Below, piece after piece: positions 44,924 through 53,847 of a DNA stretch of 64,000 bases. The DNA lies in contig NZ_NMZQ01000025.1 of the NCBI RefSeq assembly GCF_010093125.1, forward strand, positions 1 to 64,000, given 5' to 3'. Every line of letters begins with the position of its first letter. Position 1 is the first letter of the stretch. The position numbers and the translations under genes were made by a program. The notes beneath the pieces are model-generated. The model did no database searches. It worked only from the letters and a program-made list of their open reading frames with translations, and was not told the DNA's origin. This stretch comes from Veillonella sp. R32 (lineage in GTDB: Bacteria; Bacillota; Negativicutes; Veillonellales; Veillonellaceae).

Positions 44924-45595
44924 ATGAATATTACAACTAAAGATATTTTAGATGCTTTTAATTTTAGATATGCTTGTAAGAAATTTAATAAAAATAAGAA
45001 AATTTCAGAATCAGACTTTAATACTATTTTGGAGGTCGCTCGTTTATCGCCAAGCTCTTTTGGCTTTGAACCTTGGAAATTTTTAGTGATTGAGAACCAA
45101 GCCCTAAAAGACAAATTATTTCCTATCTCTTGGGGAGCTCAAAATAGTTTGAACGGAGCGAGTCACTTTGTTATTTTACTAGCTCGTAAAAAGATAGATA
45201 CACTAGCTGATGCTCCTTACATTACACATATTATGAAAGACATTAAACATATGCCTCAAGACGTAATGGACATGATGCGTCAAGCATATAGCAATTTTCA
45301 GCAAAATGACTTCAATTTGCTAGAAAGCGATCGTGCTATTTATGATTGGGCGAGCAAACAAACGTATATTGCCCTAGCTAATATGATGACTACGGCGGCT
45401 ATGTTGGGTATTGATTCGTGCCCTATTGAAGGCTTTAATAGTAAAGCGGTGGAAGAATTGTTAGCAGCCGAAGGTGTGTTAGATAGTGAGCATTTTGGCG
45501 TTTCTGTAATGGCGGGCTTTGGGTATCGTGATGAAGCACCTCATCGTGAAAAGACACGACAGGCCTTAGCAGATATTGTAACTTGGGTTAAATAA
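44924..45595 (+). CDS. NAD(P)H-dependent nitroreductase family oxidoreductase
   Basis: The 223-residue flavoprotein has the nitroreductase fold: FRYACKKFNKNKKISESDF at the N-terminus supplies FMN contacts, SPSSFGFEPWKFLV follows, and DSCPIEGFNSKAVEELL lies in the C-terminal half. It is close to the NfsB/YdgI group, which reduces quinones and nitro compounds with NAD(P)H. GGAAGG lies upstream of the ATG. It is convergent with the LysE gene. Confidence 0.9.
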   Translation: MNITTKDILDAFNFRYACKKFNKNKKISESDFNTILEVARLSPSSFGFEPWKFLVIENQALKDKLFPISWGAQNSLNGASHFVILLARKKIDTLADAPYITHIMKDIKHMPQDVMDMMRQAYSNFQQNDFNLLESDRAIYDWASKQTYIALANMMTTAAMLGIDSCPIEGFNSKAVEELLAAEGVLDSEHFGVSVMAGFGYRDEAPHREKTRQALADIVTWVK

Positions 45596-45615
45596 TTGAA
45601 ATACTTAAAATAATT

Positions 45616-45669
45616 AAAAAGGATGTAACCACTACATGAGACAGGTTCATGTAAGGTTACATCCTTTTT
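45616..45669. terminator. Bidirectional terminator between nitroreductase and LysE genes
   Basis: A perfect 15-bp inverted repeat (AAAAAGGATGTAACC with GGTTACATCCTTTTT) contains an inner ACATGA/TCATGT pairing. A and T runs on both flanks allow use in either direction. Confidence 0.92.
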
Positions 45670-45671
45670 GA

Positions 45672-46391
45672 TTAAAAGAATAATAACAGGCCCCCAATGC
45701 ATACTAAGACTACACCTTGTATACGGTTTAATAGTCGTTGAGAGTTAGGCCCTTGATGTAAAAAGCCACGTAATTTGCCGGCGTATAAGGCAATGAGTGA
45801 GAATAAGATAAAAGCTTGTAAGCTAAAGGTAGCGCCTAAGAAGGCAATTGCTAGGCTGGGGTTTTCGCTGTTAGGGCTTACAAATTGCGGTAAGAAGGCT
45901 AAAAAGAATAGTAAAACCTTAGGGTTCAGGATATTCATAATTAAGCCTTTGCGATAAATGGCAAGGCCTGATTCGGCCGATGCTGTATGGATAGAGTTTG
46001 AATTGTTGGTTTGCGTATTTGTAGCTATTGTCGTTTCAGTTGCTTTAGTTTGCGATTCTGGAGCTATCATGGTTTTAGTTACCGCTTCAGTTGGTGCGGC
46101 GTCGGCTACCTTAGCAGTAAAGGCACCCCATGCTAGATAAAATAAATAGGCGGCACCTACGTATTTCAAGAGGGCAAAGGCCATGGGGGAGCTTTTTACT
46201 AAGGCGGCTACGCCAAGGATTACTAACGTGGTGTGAAAGATGATGCCCGACGCAAGACCGCCCGCTAAGGTGATACCGCTTTTGGCGCCGTTAGCGATGC
46301 TCTTGGCTAGTAAATATAGATTATCTGGTCCCGGTGCTAAGGTTAAGAGAATTGATGAAATGAGAAAATAAGGGAATAAAGTATAGTCCAT
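45672..46391 (-). CDS. LysE/RhtB family amino-acid exporter
   Basis: The 239-residue protein has about six membrane segments. The family signature LTLAPGPDNLYLLAKSIANG sits in the first loop, and GIIFHTTLVILGVAALV follows. Between the third and fourth segments is an extra low-complexity loop of about 45 residues, rich in Thr, Ala, Ser and Asn, which makes the protein longer than the usual 205-215 residues. It probably exports amino acids such as lysine, threonine or homoserine. Confidence 0.9.
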   Translation of the reverse strand: MDYTLFPYFLISSILLTLAPGPDNLYLLAKSIANGAKSGITLAGGLASGIIFHTTLVILGVAALVKSSPMAFALLKYVGAAYLFYLAWGAFTAKVADAAPTEAVTKTMIAPESQTKATETTIATNTQTNNSNSIHTASAESGLAIYRKGLIMNILNPKVLLFFLAFLPQFVSPNSENPSLAIAFLGATFSLQAFILFSLIALYAGKLRGFLHQGPNSQRLLNRIQGVVLVCIGGLLLFF

Positions 46392-46640
46392 AAGTTAACC
46401 TCTTTTAGTTGTATATCATATAGTTATATAGATGCCTGATTATATAGGTGTATAGGCGTATAGCGATATAGCTATATAGGCGCATAGTTATCATAGATAT
46501 ATAGCGCATAGTTCGCATAGATATATAGCAACATAGTTTACAACGTTTACAACGTGTAAGTTATTCTTGTATATAGGGTACAGTATATCACAAAAACGTG
46601 TGAGTTGCTTAAAATTATATCATATCGTTTCAGTAGGAAA
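46392..46640. other. AT-rich intergenic tract of simple ATATAG-type repeats
   Basis: The gap between the LysE gene (minus strand) and the M20 gene (plus strand) consists largely of degenerate repeats built on TATAG/GCATAG (about 46410-46540). No gene is visible. The LysE start codon is preceded on its strand by an AGAGG site. Confidence 0.6.
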
Positions 46641-46643
46641 AAC

Positions 46644-46672
46644 TTGACAAGAAGACTCAATTATTCTACTAT
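46644..46672 (+). promoter_or_regulatory. Promoter of the M20 amidohydrolase gene
   Basis: TTGACA (46644-46649) and TACTAT (46667-46672) are separated by 17 bp, about 30 bp before ATG 46701. Confidence 0.7.
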
Positions 46673-46700
46673 GAAAGCCAAAGAGATTGGAGGAGAATAT

Positions 46701-47945
46701 ATGGAATCAACAAAATCAACAACAAAGAGTAATGAAAATAAAACATCTACTAGCACGGTAGCAGCGGTTAAACGACTACAAAAAGAGTACGAAGGGGATA
46801 TTATTGCGTGGCGTCGCTATTTACATCAATATCCTGAAGTAAGTTTTGAAGAACAGGCCACTACTAAATATTTAGCTGGTGAATTAGATAAATTAGGGAT
46901 TCCTTACGAAATTAATCCTGAAAAAAATACCGGTATTGTAGCCTGGATTGAAGGGGCTAAACCAGGTAAAACTATTATGTTACGCGCTGATATTGATGCT
47001 CTTAATGTAACGGAGCAGACAGGCTGTGAGTTTACCTCTAAACATGAAGGTAAAATGCATGCTTGTGGTCATGATGCGCATATGGCGGTATTGTTAGGTG
47101 CTGCTAAGATGCTTAAAACATTGCAACAGGAAATTGAAGGGAAAGTATTCCTCGTATTCCAACCGGCTGAAGAAAGTGCGGAAGGTGCTGAATACATGAA
47201 GAAATTTGGCACTTGGTTTGCCGAAACCGATAGCGTTTTTGGTGGTCATATTTGGATTGATTTACCGGCTGGCAAGATATCGGTAGAAGCAGGGGAACGT
47301 ATGGCTGCGGCCCTTGAAATTGCTATCGAAGTAGAAGGGAAAGCCGGCCATGGGGCGCAACCTCACTTAACGGTGGATGCTACGGTGGTAGCGTCGGCGA
47401 TTGTGATGAATTTACAGACTATTGTGTCCCGTCATTTCAGTCCCTTAGACTCTGTGGTAGTAACGATTGGCAAAATGACCAGTGGGGATCGTTATAATGT
47501 TATTTCTGGCCGTGCTAAATTAGAAGGGACCGCCCGTTATTTTAAACATGCTGTTGGCGATGAGTTGAAAAAGGCCATGGGGCAGATGGTAGAAGAAACA
47601 GCTAAAGCATATGGCGCGACGGCTAAAGCTTCGTTCCGTCAGATGGTACCACCAACGATTAATAAGCCAGCGTGTTCCGAATTAGCACACCGTGTAGGGG
47701 CTGAATTAATCGGTGAAGAGAATGTGGTGCTTATGGAAAAAACAATGGCTGGCGAAGACTTTGCTTATTATTTAGAAGAAAAACCAGGTTGCTTTGCTTT
47801 CTTTGGCATTGCTAATCCAGAGCTTGATGCGGTTCATTCCCATCATAGTAACTTCTTTAAAATTGATGAATCAGCCTTGCCAATTGGGGCCGCCATGTAT
47901 GCTCAATATGCTTTACAGTGGTTGAAGGAAAATAAAGATAAATAA
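46701..47945 (+). CDS. M20 family amidohydrolase (HipO/AmhX type)
   Basis: The 414-residue binuclear metal hydrolase contains MLRADIDALNV, HACGHDAHMAVLLGAA, FQPAEESAEGAEYM and AGEDFAYYLEEKPGCFAFFG, the ligands and catalytic glutamates of N-acyl-amino-acid or hippurate hydrolases. ATG 46701 is chosen because GGAGGAG lies 5 bp upstream; the frame is open to 46605 but that part lies over the promoter. The C-terminus (NKDK) and the stop codon lie within a 10-bp tandem repeat. Confidence 0.9.
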   Translation: MESTKSTTKSNENKTSTSTVAAVKRLQKEYEGDIIAWRRYLHQYPEVSFEEQATTKYLAGELDKLGIPYEINPEKNTGIVAWIEGAKPGKTIMLRADIDALNVTEQTGCEFTSKHEGKMHACGHDAHMAVLLGAAKMLKTLQQEIEGKVFLVFQPAEESAEGAEYMKKFGTWFAETDSVFGGHIWIDLPAGKISVEAGERMAAALEIAIEVEGKAGHGAQPHLTVDATVVASAIVMNLQTIVSRHFSPLDSVVVTIGKMTSGDRYNVISGRAKLEGTARYFKHAVGDELKKAMGQMVEETAKAYGATAKASFRQMVPPTINKPACSELAHRVGAELIGEENVVLMEKTMAGEDFAYYLEEKPGCFAFFGIANPELDAVHSHHSNFFKIDESALPIGAAMYAQYALQWLKENKDK

Positions 47946-47980
47946 AGAAAAATAAAGAAAAATAAAGATAAATAAAGATA
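47931..47980. repeat. 10-bp tandem repeat at the end of the M20 gene
   Basis: Five copies of AATAAAGA(A/T)A occupy 47931-47980, overlapping the last codons of the M20 gene. Copy-number change would not affect catalysis. Confidence 0.85.
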
Positions 47981-47999
47981 AAATAAGACTATATGAAAA

Positions 48000-48038
48000 G
48001 AAGCCTTAGCATGACAGATTGTTAGCTAAGGCTTTTTT
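48000..48038. terminator. Terminator between the M20 and YihY genes
   Basis: AAGCCTTAGC pairs perfectly with GCTAAGGCTT and is followed by T6 on the plus strand. It lies between convergent genes and may serve both. Confidence 0.88.
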
Positions 48039-48042
48039 GTAT

Positions 48043-48948
48043 TTACTCCACTTCTTCAGCTTTTCGTTTTTTATCTTCTTCAAGTTCTTCGTTTTGTTTT
48101 TTTATGGATTCTTCTTTTAACTGTGGATCTAAGTCGCGGTTGCGTATAATTTCAGCACTGAGCAAGATGGTTTGTACGGATAAGTTAATCCAAATGAAGA
48201 GAATCATAATGCCCACTAATGGTCCATAAGTAGCGGAGCCACCAGCGAAATTAGTAATGTAGAAACGATAGCCTACGGTGAGCAGTAGCCACAGGATAGT
48301 GGCTAATAGGCCACCAGCAAAGGAACGTTTCCAACTAAGGACTTTGCCTCTTTCGTGGCGTGGTGCAAAGTGATAAAAGAGCGTCAAGGAAATAGTAAAG
48401 GATACTAATGGCAACAAGGTAGTGACGGCGGAGGCTAAGCGGATGATTTCTTGGGGAATGCCAAAGAAATTGCCAAATAGTTGTAAGAAGGATTGGCCGT
48501 ATACGGAAAGGACAAGTCCTAAGAACCCAGTAATGGCCCCAATGAAAGTAAAGAATAAAGCCTTGCCATAGGTTATAAAAATATTCTCTTCGTTATAATC
48601 GAGATGGAACATGGTATTCAGGGCATTGATTAAGGAGCGCGTACTAGCCGATAAGGTCCAAAAGGCCATGAGAATACCTACTGAAAATAAAGTATTGCTT
48701 TGATTTTGCGTCAAATCGTCAATTAAATCTGTTACGGTATGCTGTGATTCTGGTGGCAAGAGGGCCACTAATTGATTCAATACATCAGTATTGTGGTTTA
48801 AAAATACCGTAATTCCCGTTAAGGCAATAATGAGAAAGGGAACGATAGATAAAATAATATAATACGTTGTTTCTGCTGATAACCGCGAAATATTATGACG
48901 GCTATAGTCATTTAAAATGGTGCGACACCAATTGATGATAGACTTCAT
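48043..48948 (-). CDS. YihY/virulence factor BrkB family membrane protein
   Basis: The 301-residue protein has about six membrane segments. Family features are RLSAETTYYIILSIVPFLI near the N-terminus, LMAFWTLSASTRSLINALN, and WLLLTVGYRFYITNF with SATYGPLVGIMILFIWINL in the second half. The C-terminal tail is strongly charged (Lys/Glu-rich). Its function is unknown despite an old annotation as ribonuclease BN. Confidence 0.9.
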   Translation of the reverse strand: MKSIINWCRTILNDYSRHNISRLSAETTYYIILSIVPFLIIALTGITVFLNHNTDVLNQLVALLPPESQHTVTDLIDDLTQNQSNTLFSVGILMAFWTLSASTRSLINALNTMFHLDYNEENIFITYGKALFFTFIGAITGFLGLVLSVYGQSFLQLFGNFFGIPQEIIRLASAVTTLLPLVSFTISLTLFYHFAPRHERGKVLSWKRSFAGGLLATILWLLLTVGYRFYITNFAGGSATYGPLVGIMILFIWINLSVQTILLSAEIIRNRDLDPQLKEESIKKQNEELEEDKKRKAEEVE

Positions 48949-49256
48949 AGTCCATAACTCCTTAGTTACATTAAAACAAAGTGAATGACAAATAGGGATT
49001 CAATTCTTTATATCATATTTTTATATTTTTGTAAAAATAAAACCAGTAAAGCCTATTGAAAAAGTAGAATTATAAATAATACTTATTATTTTATTTTTAG
49101 CTATTGCTATTTAGGAATACTTATGATACTATTAATTCATAAGAAGCATTATAAATTGTTAGGCTTACAGAAAAATAGTTAGGCTAACAAAAATGAAGAG
49201 TAAAAGAGAGTGACTATGTATCTTCTAATTTACATAGTTAAGTGAGGCGAAACAAT
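48949..49256. promoter_or_regulatory. Divergent intergenic region with paired GTTAGGCTWAC motifs
   Basis: GTTAGGCTTAC (49158-49168) and GTTAGGCTAAC (49178-49188) are 20 bp apart. The second is a perfect 11-bp palindrome around a central G. The spacing of two helical turns suggests an operator, possibly for the YheO-type regulator encoded just downstream. No gene is seen in the gap. Confidence 0.45.
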
Positions 49257-49931
49257 ATGAAATATGATTTAGAAGTATTGAAACAGATTGCTCATGGATT
49301 GGCACAACAGTTTGGTGAAACCTGTGAAGTGGTCATTCACGATGTGAGAATCCCTGAAATGGAAGGCACTGTCGTTTGTATTGAGAATGGTACCATTTCC
49401 AATCGCAAATTAGGTGATGGTCCATCCCATGTGGTCTTGGAGGCACTTAAAAATGGGGGCAAAGATGTATCCGACCGTTATGGGTATTTAACGCGTACGA
49501 AAGATGGCCGTGTATTTCGATCGAGTACCATGTATATGCGTGATGAAAACGGTGATATTGCCTATGTTTTTGGCATTAATTCAGATATTACGAATCTCAT
49601 TCATTTACAGCAGATGGTCAATCAAGTGACCGAGTCTGTAGGGGTACCTAATCAGTCAACGGCGGCTAAAGAGTCAGCGGGAGCGGAACGGATAACTACC
49701 AGTGTGGCTGATTTATTGGATGATTTGATTGAACAAGCGGTACAGCAGGTTGGTAAGCCCGCTCAATTAATGAATAAAGCAGAGCGCATTGAAGCGTTAA
49801 AATATTTGAACGATTCAGGGGCGTTTCTCATTTCAAAGGCGGCTGACAAAATTGGTGAGTATTTTGGAATTTCACGGTTCACCTTATATAGTGATTTGAA
49901 CGCGATTAAAGAAAAAGACAAAGAAGAATAA
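49257..49931 (+). CDS. YheO-type PAS/HTH transcriptional regulator
   Basis: The 224-residue protein has an N-terminal YheO PAS-like domain (about 1-120: LKQIAHGLAQQFGETCEVVI, and VFGINSDITNLI). A C-terminal helix-turn-helix (AADKIGEYFGISRFTLYSDL) follows. Relatives such as DauR control amino-acid or purine-related catabolic genes. ATG 49257 follows GTGAGGCG; a GTG at 49242 would start inside that site. Its place at the head of the dpaL-ygfK-xdh cluster makes it the probable local regulator. Confidence 0.85.
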   Translation: MKYDLEVLKQIAHGLAQQFGETCEVVIHDVRIPEMEGTVVCIENGTISNRKLGDGPSHVVLEALKNGGKDVSDRYGYLTRTKDGRVFRSSTMYMRDENGDIAYVFGINSDITNLIHLQQMVNQVTESVGVPNQSTAAKESAGAERITTSVADLLDDLIEQAVQQVGKPAQLMNKAERIEALKYLNDSGAFLISKAADKIGEYFGISRFTLYSDLNAIKEKDKEE

Positions 49932-49953
49932 ACGGTAGTGATAGGGGTTAAGT

Positions 49954-50033
49954 AGTAGATACATTAGGCAGTAGATACATTAGGCAGTAGATACATTAGG
50001 TAGTAGATAAATTAGGTAGTAGATACATTGTGT
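49954..50033 (+). repeat. 16-bp tandem repeat in the dpaL leader
   Basis: Five copies of AGTAGATACATTAGGY (the fourth with one change, the fifth more diverged) lie directly before the AGGAGGG ribosome site of dpaL. Variation in copy number would change the leader length but not the coding frame. Confidence 0.9.
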
Positions 50034-50046
50034 AGGAGGGATTCGT

Positions 50047-51249
50047 ATGGAGGCTATTAAATGGCAAGTGAATCACTTACCAAAGAGTGCGCAAGATAAT
50101 TTAGAAATTATGTCCGTAGCAGAGGCGAAAAAGGCGAGAGCTTTTCATCAAAGTTTTCCCCAATATGCTGAAACGCCGTTAACCGCGTTACCAGAATTAG
50201 CCAAGTTTTGGGGCCTTGGTCATGTATTTGTGAAGGATGAATCGTATCGCTTTGGTTTAAATGCCTTTAAAGTCCTAGGCGGTGCATACTCTATGGTGAA
50301 GTATGTGGCTCAACAATTAGGTAAAGATGTATTAGATTTACCTTATGATGTGTTGACGTCTAAAGAATTACAAGCTCAGCTAGGGGATGTAACTTTTTTC
50401 ACCGCTACGGATGGGAATCATGGTCGAGGCGTAGCGTGGGCGGCCCGTCAATTAGGGCAAAAAGCTGTTGTCTTTATGCCTAAGGGAACAACGCAGTCAC
50501 GGTTAGAACATATTCAGCGTGAAGGCGCCACTGTAACAATCGAAGCGTTAAATTATGATGATTGTGTACGCAAAGCGGTAGCGGAAGCAGCAAAGGTTAA
50601 AAATGGTGTTGTGGTACAAGATACCGCTTGGGAGGGTTACGAAGAAGTACCAAGTTGGATTATGCAAGGCTATGGCACGATGGCCTTAGAAGCGGGCGAA
50701 CAGTTAGTCAAAGAACAAGTTATGCCAACGCATATTTTCGTACAAGCTGGGGTAGGGTCTTTAGCAGGTGCGGTTACAGGATACTTTAGAAATTTATATA
50801 AAGAGGCACCACAACAACCGAAGATTATAGTGGTAGAAGCCCAAGCGGCGGATTGTTTGTACCAAGGTGCTGTAGCAGGTGATGGTAAACCACGTATAGT
50901 GGGGGGCGATTTACAAACGATTATGGCCGGTCTTGCTTGTGGGGAACCGAATACGATTAGTTGGGAAATTTTACGAAATCATGCAGATGTCTTTGTATCA
51001 GCACCTGATTGGGTAGCGCAGTGGGGGATGCGCATTAGTGCGGCCCCACTTAAAGGAGATACCTCTATCATTTCAGGGGAATCTGGCGCAGCACCACTAG
51101 GAACGGTGGCAGCCATTATGACTTGTCCTGAATATGAGGAATTGAAAGAAGCGCTAGGTCTTGATGGACAATCTCAAGTTCTTTGTTTCTCCACAGAAGG
51201 GGATACGGATCCTATTCGTTATAAAGATATTGTTTGGTACGGTAAATAA
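50047..51249 (+). CDS. dpaL: Diaminopropionate ammonia-lyase
   Basis: The 400-residue PLP enzyme (also called YgeX) converts 2,3-diaminopropionate to pyruvate and ammonia. The PLP lysine is in FVKDESYRFGLNAFKVLGG (about residue 75). TATDGNHGRGVAWAARQLG and QAGVGSLAGAVTGYF complete the fold-type II signature. AGGAGGG precedes the ATG. In the anaerobic urate-degradation cluster this enzyme is thought to act on a late ring-opened intermediate. Confidence 0.93.
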   Translation: MEAIKWQVNHLPKSAQDNLEIMSVAEAKKARAFHQSFPQYAETPLTALPELAKFWGLGHVFVKDESYRFGLNAFKVLGGAYSMVKYVAQQLGKDVLDLPYDVLTSKELQAQLGDVTFFTATDGNHGRGVAWAARQLGQKAVVFMPKGTTQSRLEHIQREGATVTIEALNYDDCVRKAVAEAAKVKNGVVVQDTAWEGYEEVPSWIMQGYGTMALEAGEQLVKEQVMPTHIFVQAGVGSLAGAVTGYFRNLYKEAPQQPKIIVVEAQAADCLYQGAVAGDGKPRIVGGDLQTIMAGLACGEPNTISWEILRNHADVFVSAPDWVAQWGMRISAAPLKGDTSIISGESGAAPLGTVAAIMTCPEYEELKEALGLDGQSQVLCFSTEGDTDPIRYKDIVWYGK

Positions 51250-51287
51250 TAGGCAAATAATAGGTAAATAATAGGTAAATAATAGGT
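51244..51287 (+). repeat. 11-bp tandem repeat between dpaL and ygeY
   Basis: Four copies of AAATAATAGGY begin within the dpaL stop region (TAA 51247-51249) and end before the AAGGAGG site of ygeY. Confidence 0.88.
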
Positions 51288-51306
51288 ATATAAGGAGGTT
51301 ATTGGT

Positions 51307-52617
51307 ATGGATTTTGAAGCAATTAAAAAAGCAGCGCAGGGATATGAAGCAGCTATGACAAAATGTTTGCGTGACATCGTGGCTATTCCAGGGGAAAGTG
51401 CTGATGAAAAAGGACATGCTGATCGAATTGCTGAAGAAATGCGCGCAGTCGGTTTTGATGAAGTTATCATCGATCCGCAAGGAAATGTGCTTGGCTATAT
51501 GGGCACGGGTAAAACTTTAATTGCTTACGATGCGCATATTGATACCGTAGGGATTGGTAATCTTGAAAACTGGAAATTTGATCCTTATGAAGGCTATGAG
51601 TCGGCTACTGAAATTGGCGGTCGAGGTGTTTCCGACCAATTAGGTGGCATCGTTTCCGCCATTTATGGCGCTAAAATTATGAAAGACTTAGGTCTTTTAA
51701 ATGATGCCTATAGAGTGTTAGTGACAGGTACCGTGCAAGAAGAAGACTGTGATGGCCTTTGTTGGGAATATATCATTAAAGAAAGCAATATTCGGCCAGA
51801 ATTTGTTGTATCTACCGAACCAACAGATGGGGGGATTTATCGCGGGCAACGAGGACGCATGGAAATTCGTGTCGATGTAAAAGGCGTTTCCTGTCATGGG
51901 TCAGCCCCCGAACGTGGTGATAATGCCATCTATAAAATGGCTGATATTTTACAAGATATTCGTGCACTCAATGAAAATGATGCAGCGGCGGATACTAAGA
52001 TTAAAGGCCTCGTTAAAATGCTAGACAAAGAATATAACGAACAATGGGAAGAAGCACAGTTCTTAGGGCGTGGCACTGTTACTTGCTCGGAAATCTTCTT
52101 TACGTCCCCAAGTCGCTGTGCCGTAGCTGATTCGTGTGCAATATCCTTAGATCGTCGTATGACAGCTGGTGAAACTTGGGAAAGTTGCTTAGATGAAATT
52201 CGGGCCTTGCCAGCGGTTCAAAAATATGGTGAAGATGTAACTGTATCTATGTATCAATATGATCGCCCATCCTATACTGGGCTAGTATATCCTATCGAAT
52301 GTTATTTCCCAACTTGGGTTATTCCTAAAGACCATAAAGTAACGGTAGCACTAGAAGAAGCCTACAAAGGTCTGTATGGCACCGAGCGAATTGGCGATAG
52401 CACAACCTTGGCTATGCGCAAAGCACGGCCACTTACGGATAAGTGGACATTCTCTACTAATGGGGTATCCATCATGGGGCGCAATGGCATTCCCTGCATC
52501 GGTTTTGGCCCGGGGGCAGAAGCACAGGCTCATGCACCGAATGAAATGACTTGGAAACAAGATTTAGTAACTTGCGCCGCTGTGTATGCAGCCTTACCAA
52601 CTATGTATTGTAAATAA
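51307..52617 (+). CDS. ygeY: YgeY family hydrolase (selenium-associated M20 peptidase family)
   Basis: The 436-residue M20-type metal hydrolase carries [13 protein letters not shown] (about residue 78), a [11 protein letters not shown] block, [17 protein letters not shown] and a dimerisation domain (about 190-300). It matches the YgeY family, which is restricted to clusters with Se-dependent molybdenum hydroxylases. It probably cleaves an amide or carbamoyl group from a purine-derived intermediate. AAGGAGG precedes the ATG, and ygeW follows 17 bp later. Confidence 0.92.
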   Translation: MDFEAIKKAAQGYEAAMTKCLRDIVAIPGESADEKGHADRIAEEMRAVGFDEVIIDPQGNVLGYMGTGKTLIAYDAHIDTVGIGNLENWKFDPYEGYESATEIGGRGVSDQLGGIVSAIYGAKIMKDLGLLNDAYRVLVTGTVQEEDCDGLCWEYIIKESNIRPEFVVSTEPTDGGIYRGQRGRMEIRVDVKGVSCHGSAPERGDNAIYKMADILQDIRALNENDAAADTKIKGLVKMLDKEYNEQWEEAQFLGRGTVTCSEIFFTSPSRCAVADSCAISLDRRMTAGETWESCLDEIRALPAVQKYGEDVTVSMYQYDRPSYTGLVYPIECYFPTWVIPKDHKVTVALEEAYKGLYGTERIGDSTTLAMRKARPLTDKWTFSTNGVSIMGRNGIPCIGFGPGAEAQAHAPNEMTWKQDLVTCAAVYAALPTMYCK

Positions 52618-52634
52618 TAGAAAGGGATAGAACC

Positions 52635-53828
52635 ATGGCAGATTTCAAACAAGCAATAGACGCATTAGAACAATTAGATTGCAAAGGCATGTATGGCGAG
52701 GATTTTTTCTTAACTTGGGAAAAATCCGATGATGAATTAAAAGCGGTGTGGGCTGTGGCTGATGCGCTAAGGGCATTACGGGAACAGAATATTTCAACCA
52801 AGGTCTTTGACAGTGGTCTTGGAATCTCCCTATTCCGTGATAATTCGACGCGTACACGGTTCTCCTTTGCATCGGCTTGTAATCTTCTAGGCCTTGAAGT
52901 ACAAGATTTAGATGAAGGCAAATCGCAGATTGCCCATGGTGAAACGGTTCGTGAAACGGCCAATATGGTATCTTTTATGGCTGATGTAATCGGCATTCGT
53001 GATGATATGTACATCGGTAAAGGCAATGCTTATATGCATGCGGTAGCTGATGCGGTTACAGAAGGTCATGAAGATGGTGTCTTAGAACAGCGTCCGAATT
53101 TAGTTAATTTACAATGTGATATTGACCATCCAACGCAGGCCATGGCCGATGCGGCGCATATTATTCATGAATTTGGTGGCATTGAAAATTTAAAAGGCAA
53201 AAAAGTAGCTATGACTTGGGCTTATTCACCATCTTATGGTAAACCATTATCGGTGCCACAAGGGATTATCGGCTTATTCACACGCCTTGGTATGGAGGTA
53301 GTGTTAGCTCATCCAGAAGGGTATGAAGTAATGCCAGAAGTAGAAGAAGTAGCGAAGCAAAATGCCAAGGCATCTGGTGGCTCTTTCAAACGGACTAATG
53401 ACATGAAAGAAGCTTTTAAAGACGCAGACATTGTATATCCAAAGAGCTGGGCTCCTTTTGCTGCCATGGAAAAACGGACCAATTTATATGGCGAAGGCGA
53501 CTTTGCAGGGATTGATACCTTAGAAAAAGAATTATTAGCACAGAATGCAGAGCATGTAGATTGGGCTTGTACGGAAGATATGATGAAACTTACGAAAGGC
53601 GGTAAGGCCTTATATCTCCATTGCTTGCCAGCCGATATTACCGGCGTAAGCTGTGAAACTGGGGAAGTGGATGCGTCCGTATTTGATCGGTATCGTGTGC
53701 CTTTATATAAAGAAGCTAGTTATAAACCCTATGTAATTGCAGCTATGATTTTCTTAAGCAAATTTGAAAATCCAGTAGCTCGTTTAAAAGCATTAGCAGA
53801 TGCAGGCAAAGAACGCCTCGCTAAATAG
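52635..53828 (+). CDS. ygeW: YgeW family knotted carbamoyltransferase
   Basis: The 397-residue member of the aspartate/ornithine carbamoyltransferase superfamily has the carbamoyl-phosphate loop DNSTRTRFSFASACNLLGL (about residue 69), LVNLQCDIDHPTQAMADAAH (about 157) and LHCLPADITGVSC (about 331). YgeW enzymes probably run in the catabolic direction, releasing carbamoyl phosphate from a ureido-compound. This feeds the carbamate kinase encoded next, giving ATP, ammonia and CO2. Confidence 0.92.
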   Translation: MADFKQAIDALEQLDCKGMYGEDFFLTWEKSDDELKAVWAVADALRALREQNISTKVFDSGLGISLFRDNSTRTRFSFASACNLLGLEVQDLDEGKSQIAHGETVRETANMVSFMADVIGIRDDMYIGKGNAYMHAVADAVTEGHEDGVLEQRPNLVNLQCDIDHPTQAMADAAHIIHEFGGIENLKGKKVAMTWAYSPSYGKPLSVPQGIIGLFTRLGMEVVLAHPEGYEVMPEVEEVAKQNAKASGGSFKRTNDMKEAFKDADIVYPKSWAPFAAMEKRTNLYGEGDFAGIDTLEKELLAQNAEHVDWACTEDMMKLTKGGKALYLHCLPADITGVSCETGEVDASVFDRYRVPLYKEASYKPYVIAAMIFLSKFENPVARLKALADAGKERLAK

Positions 53829-53847
53829 TATTCATGAGGTATGAATT

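Noticed and set aside
46410-46540. CRISPR-like repetition
   Set aside because: The repeats are short, degenerate TATAG-type units without uniform spacers; no CRISPR array is seen anywhere in the window.
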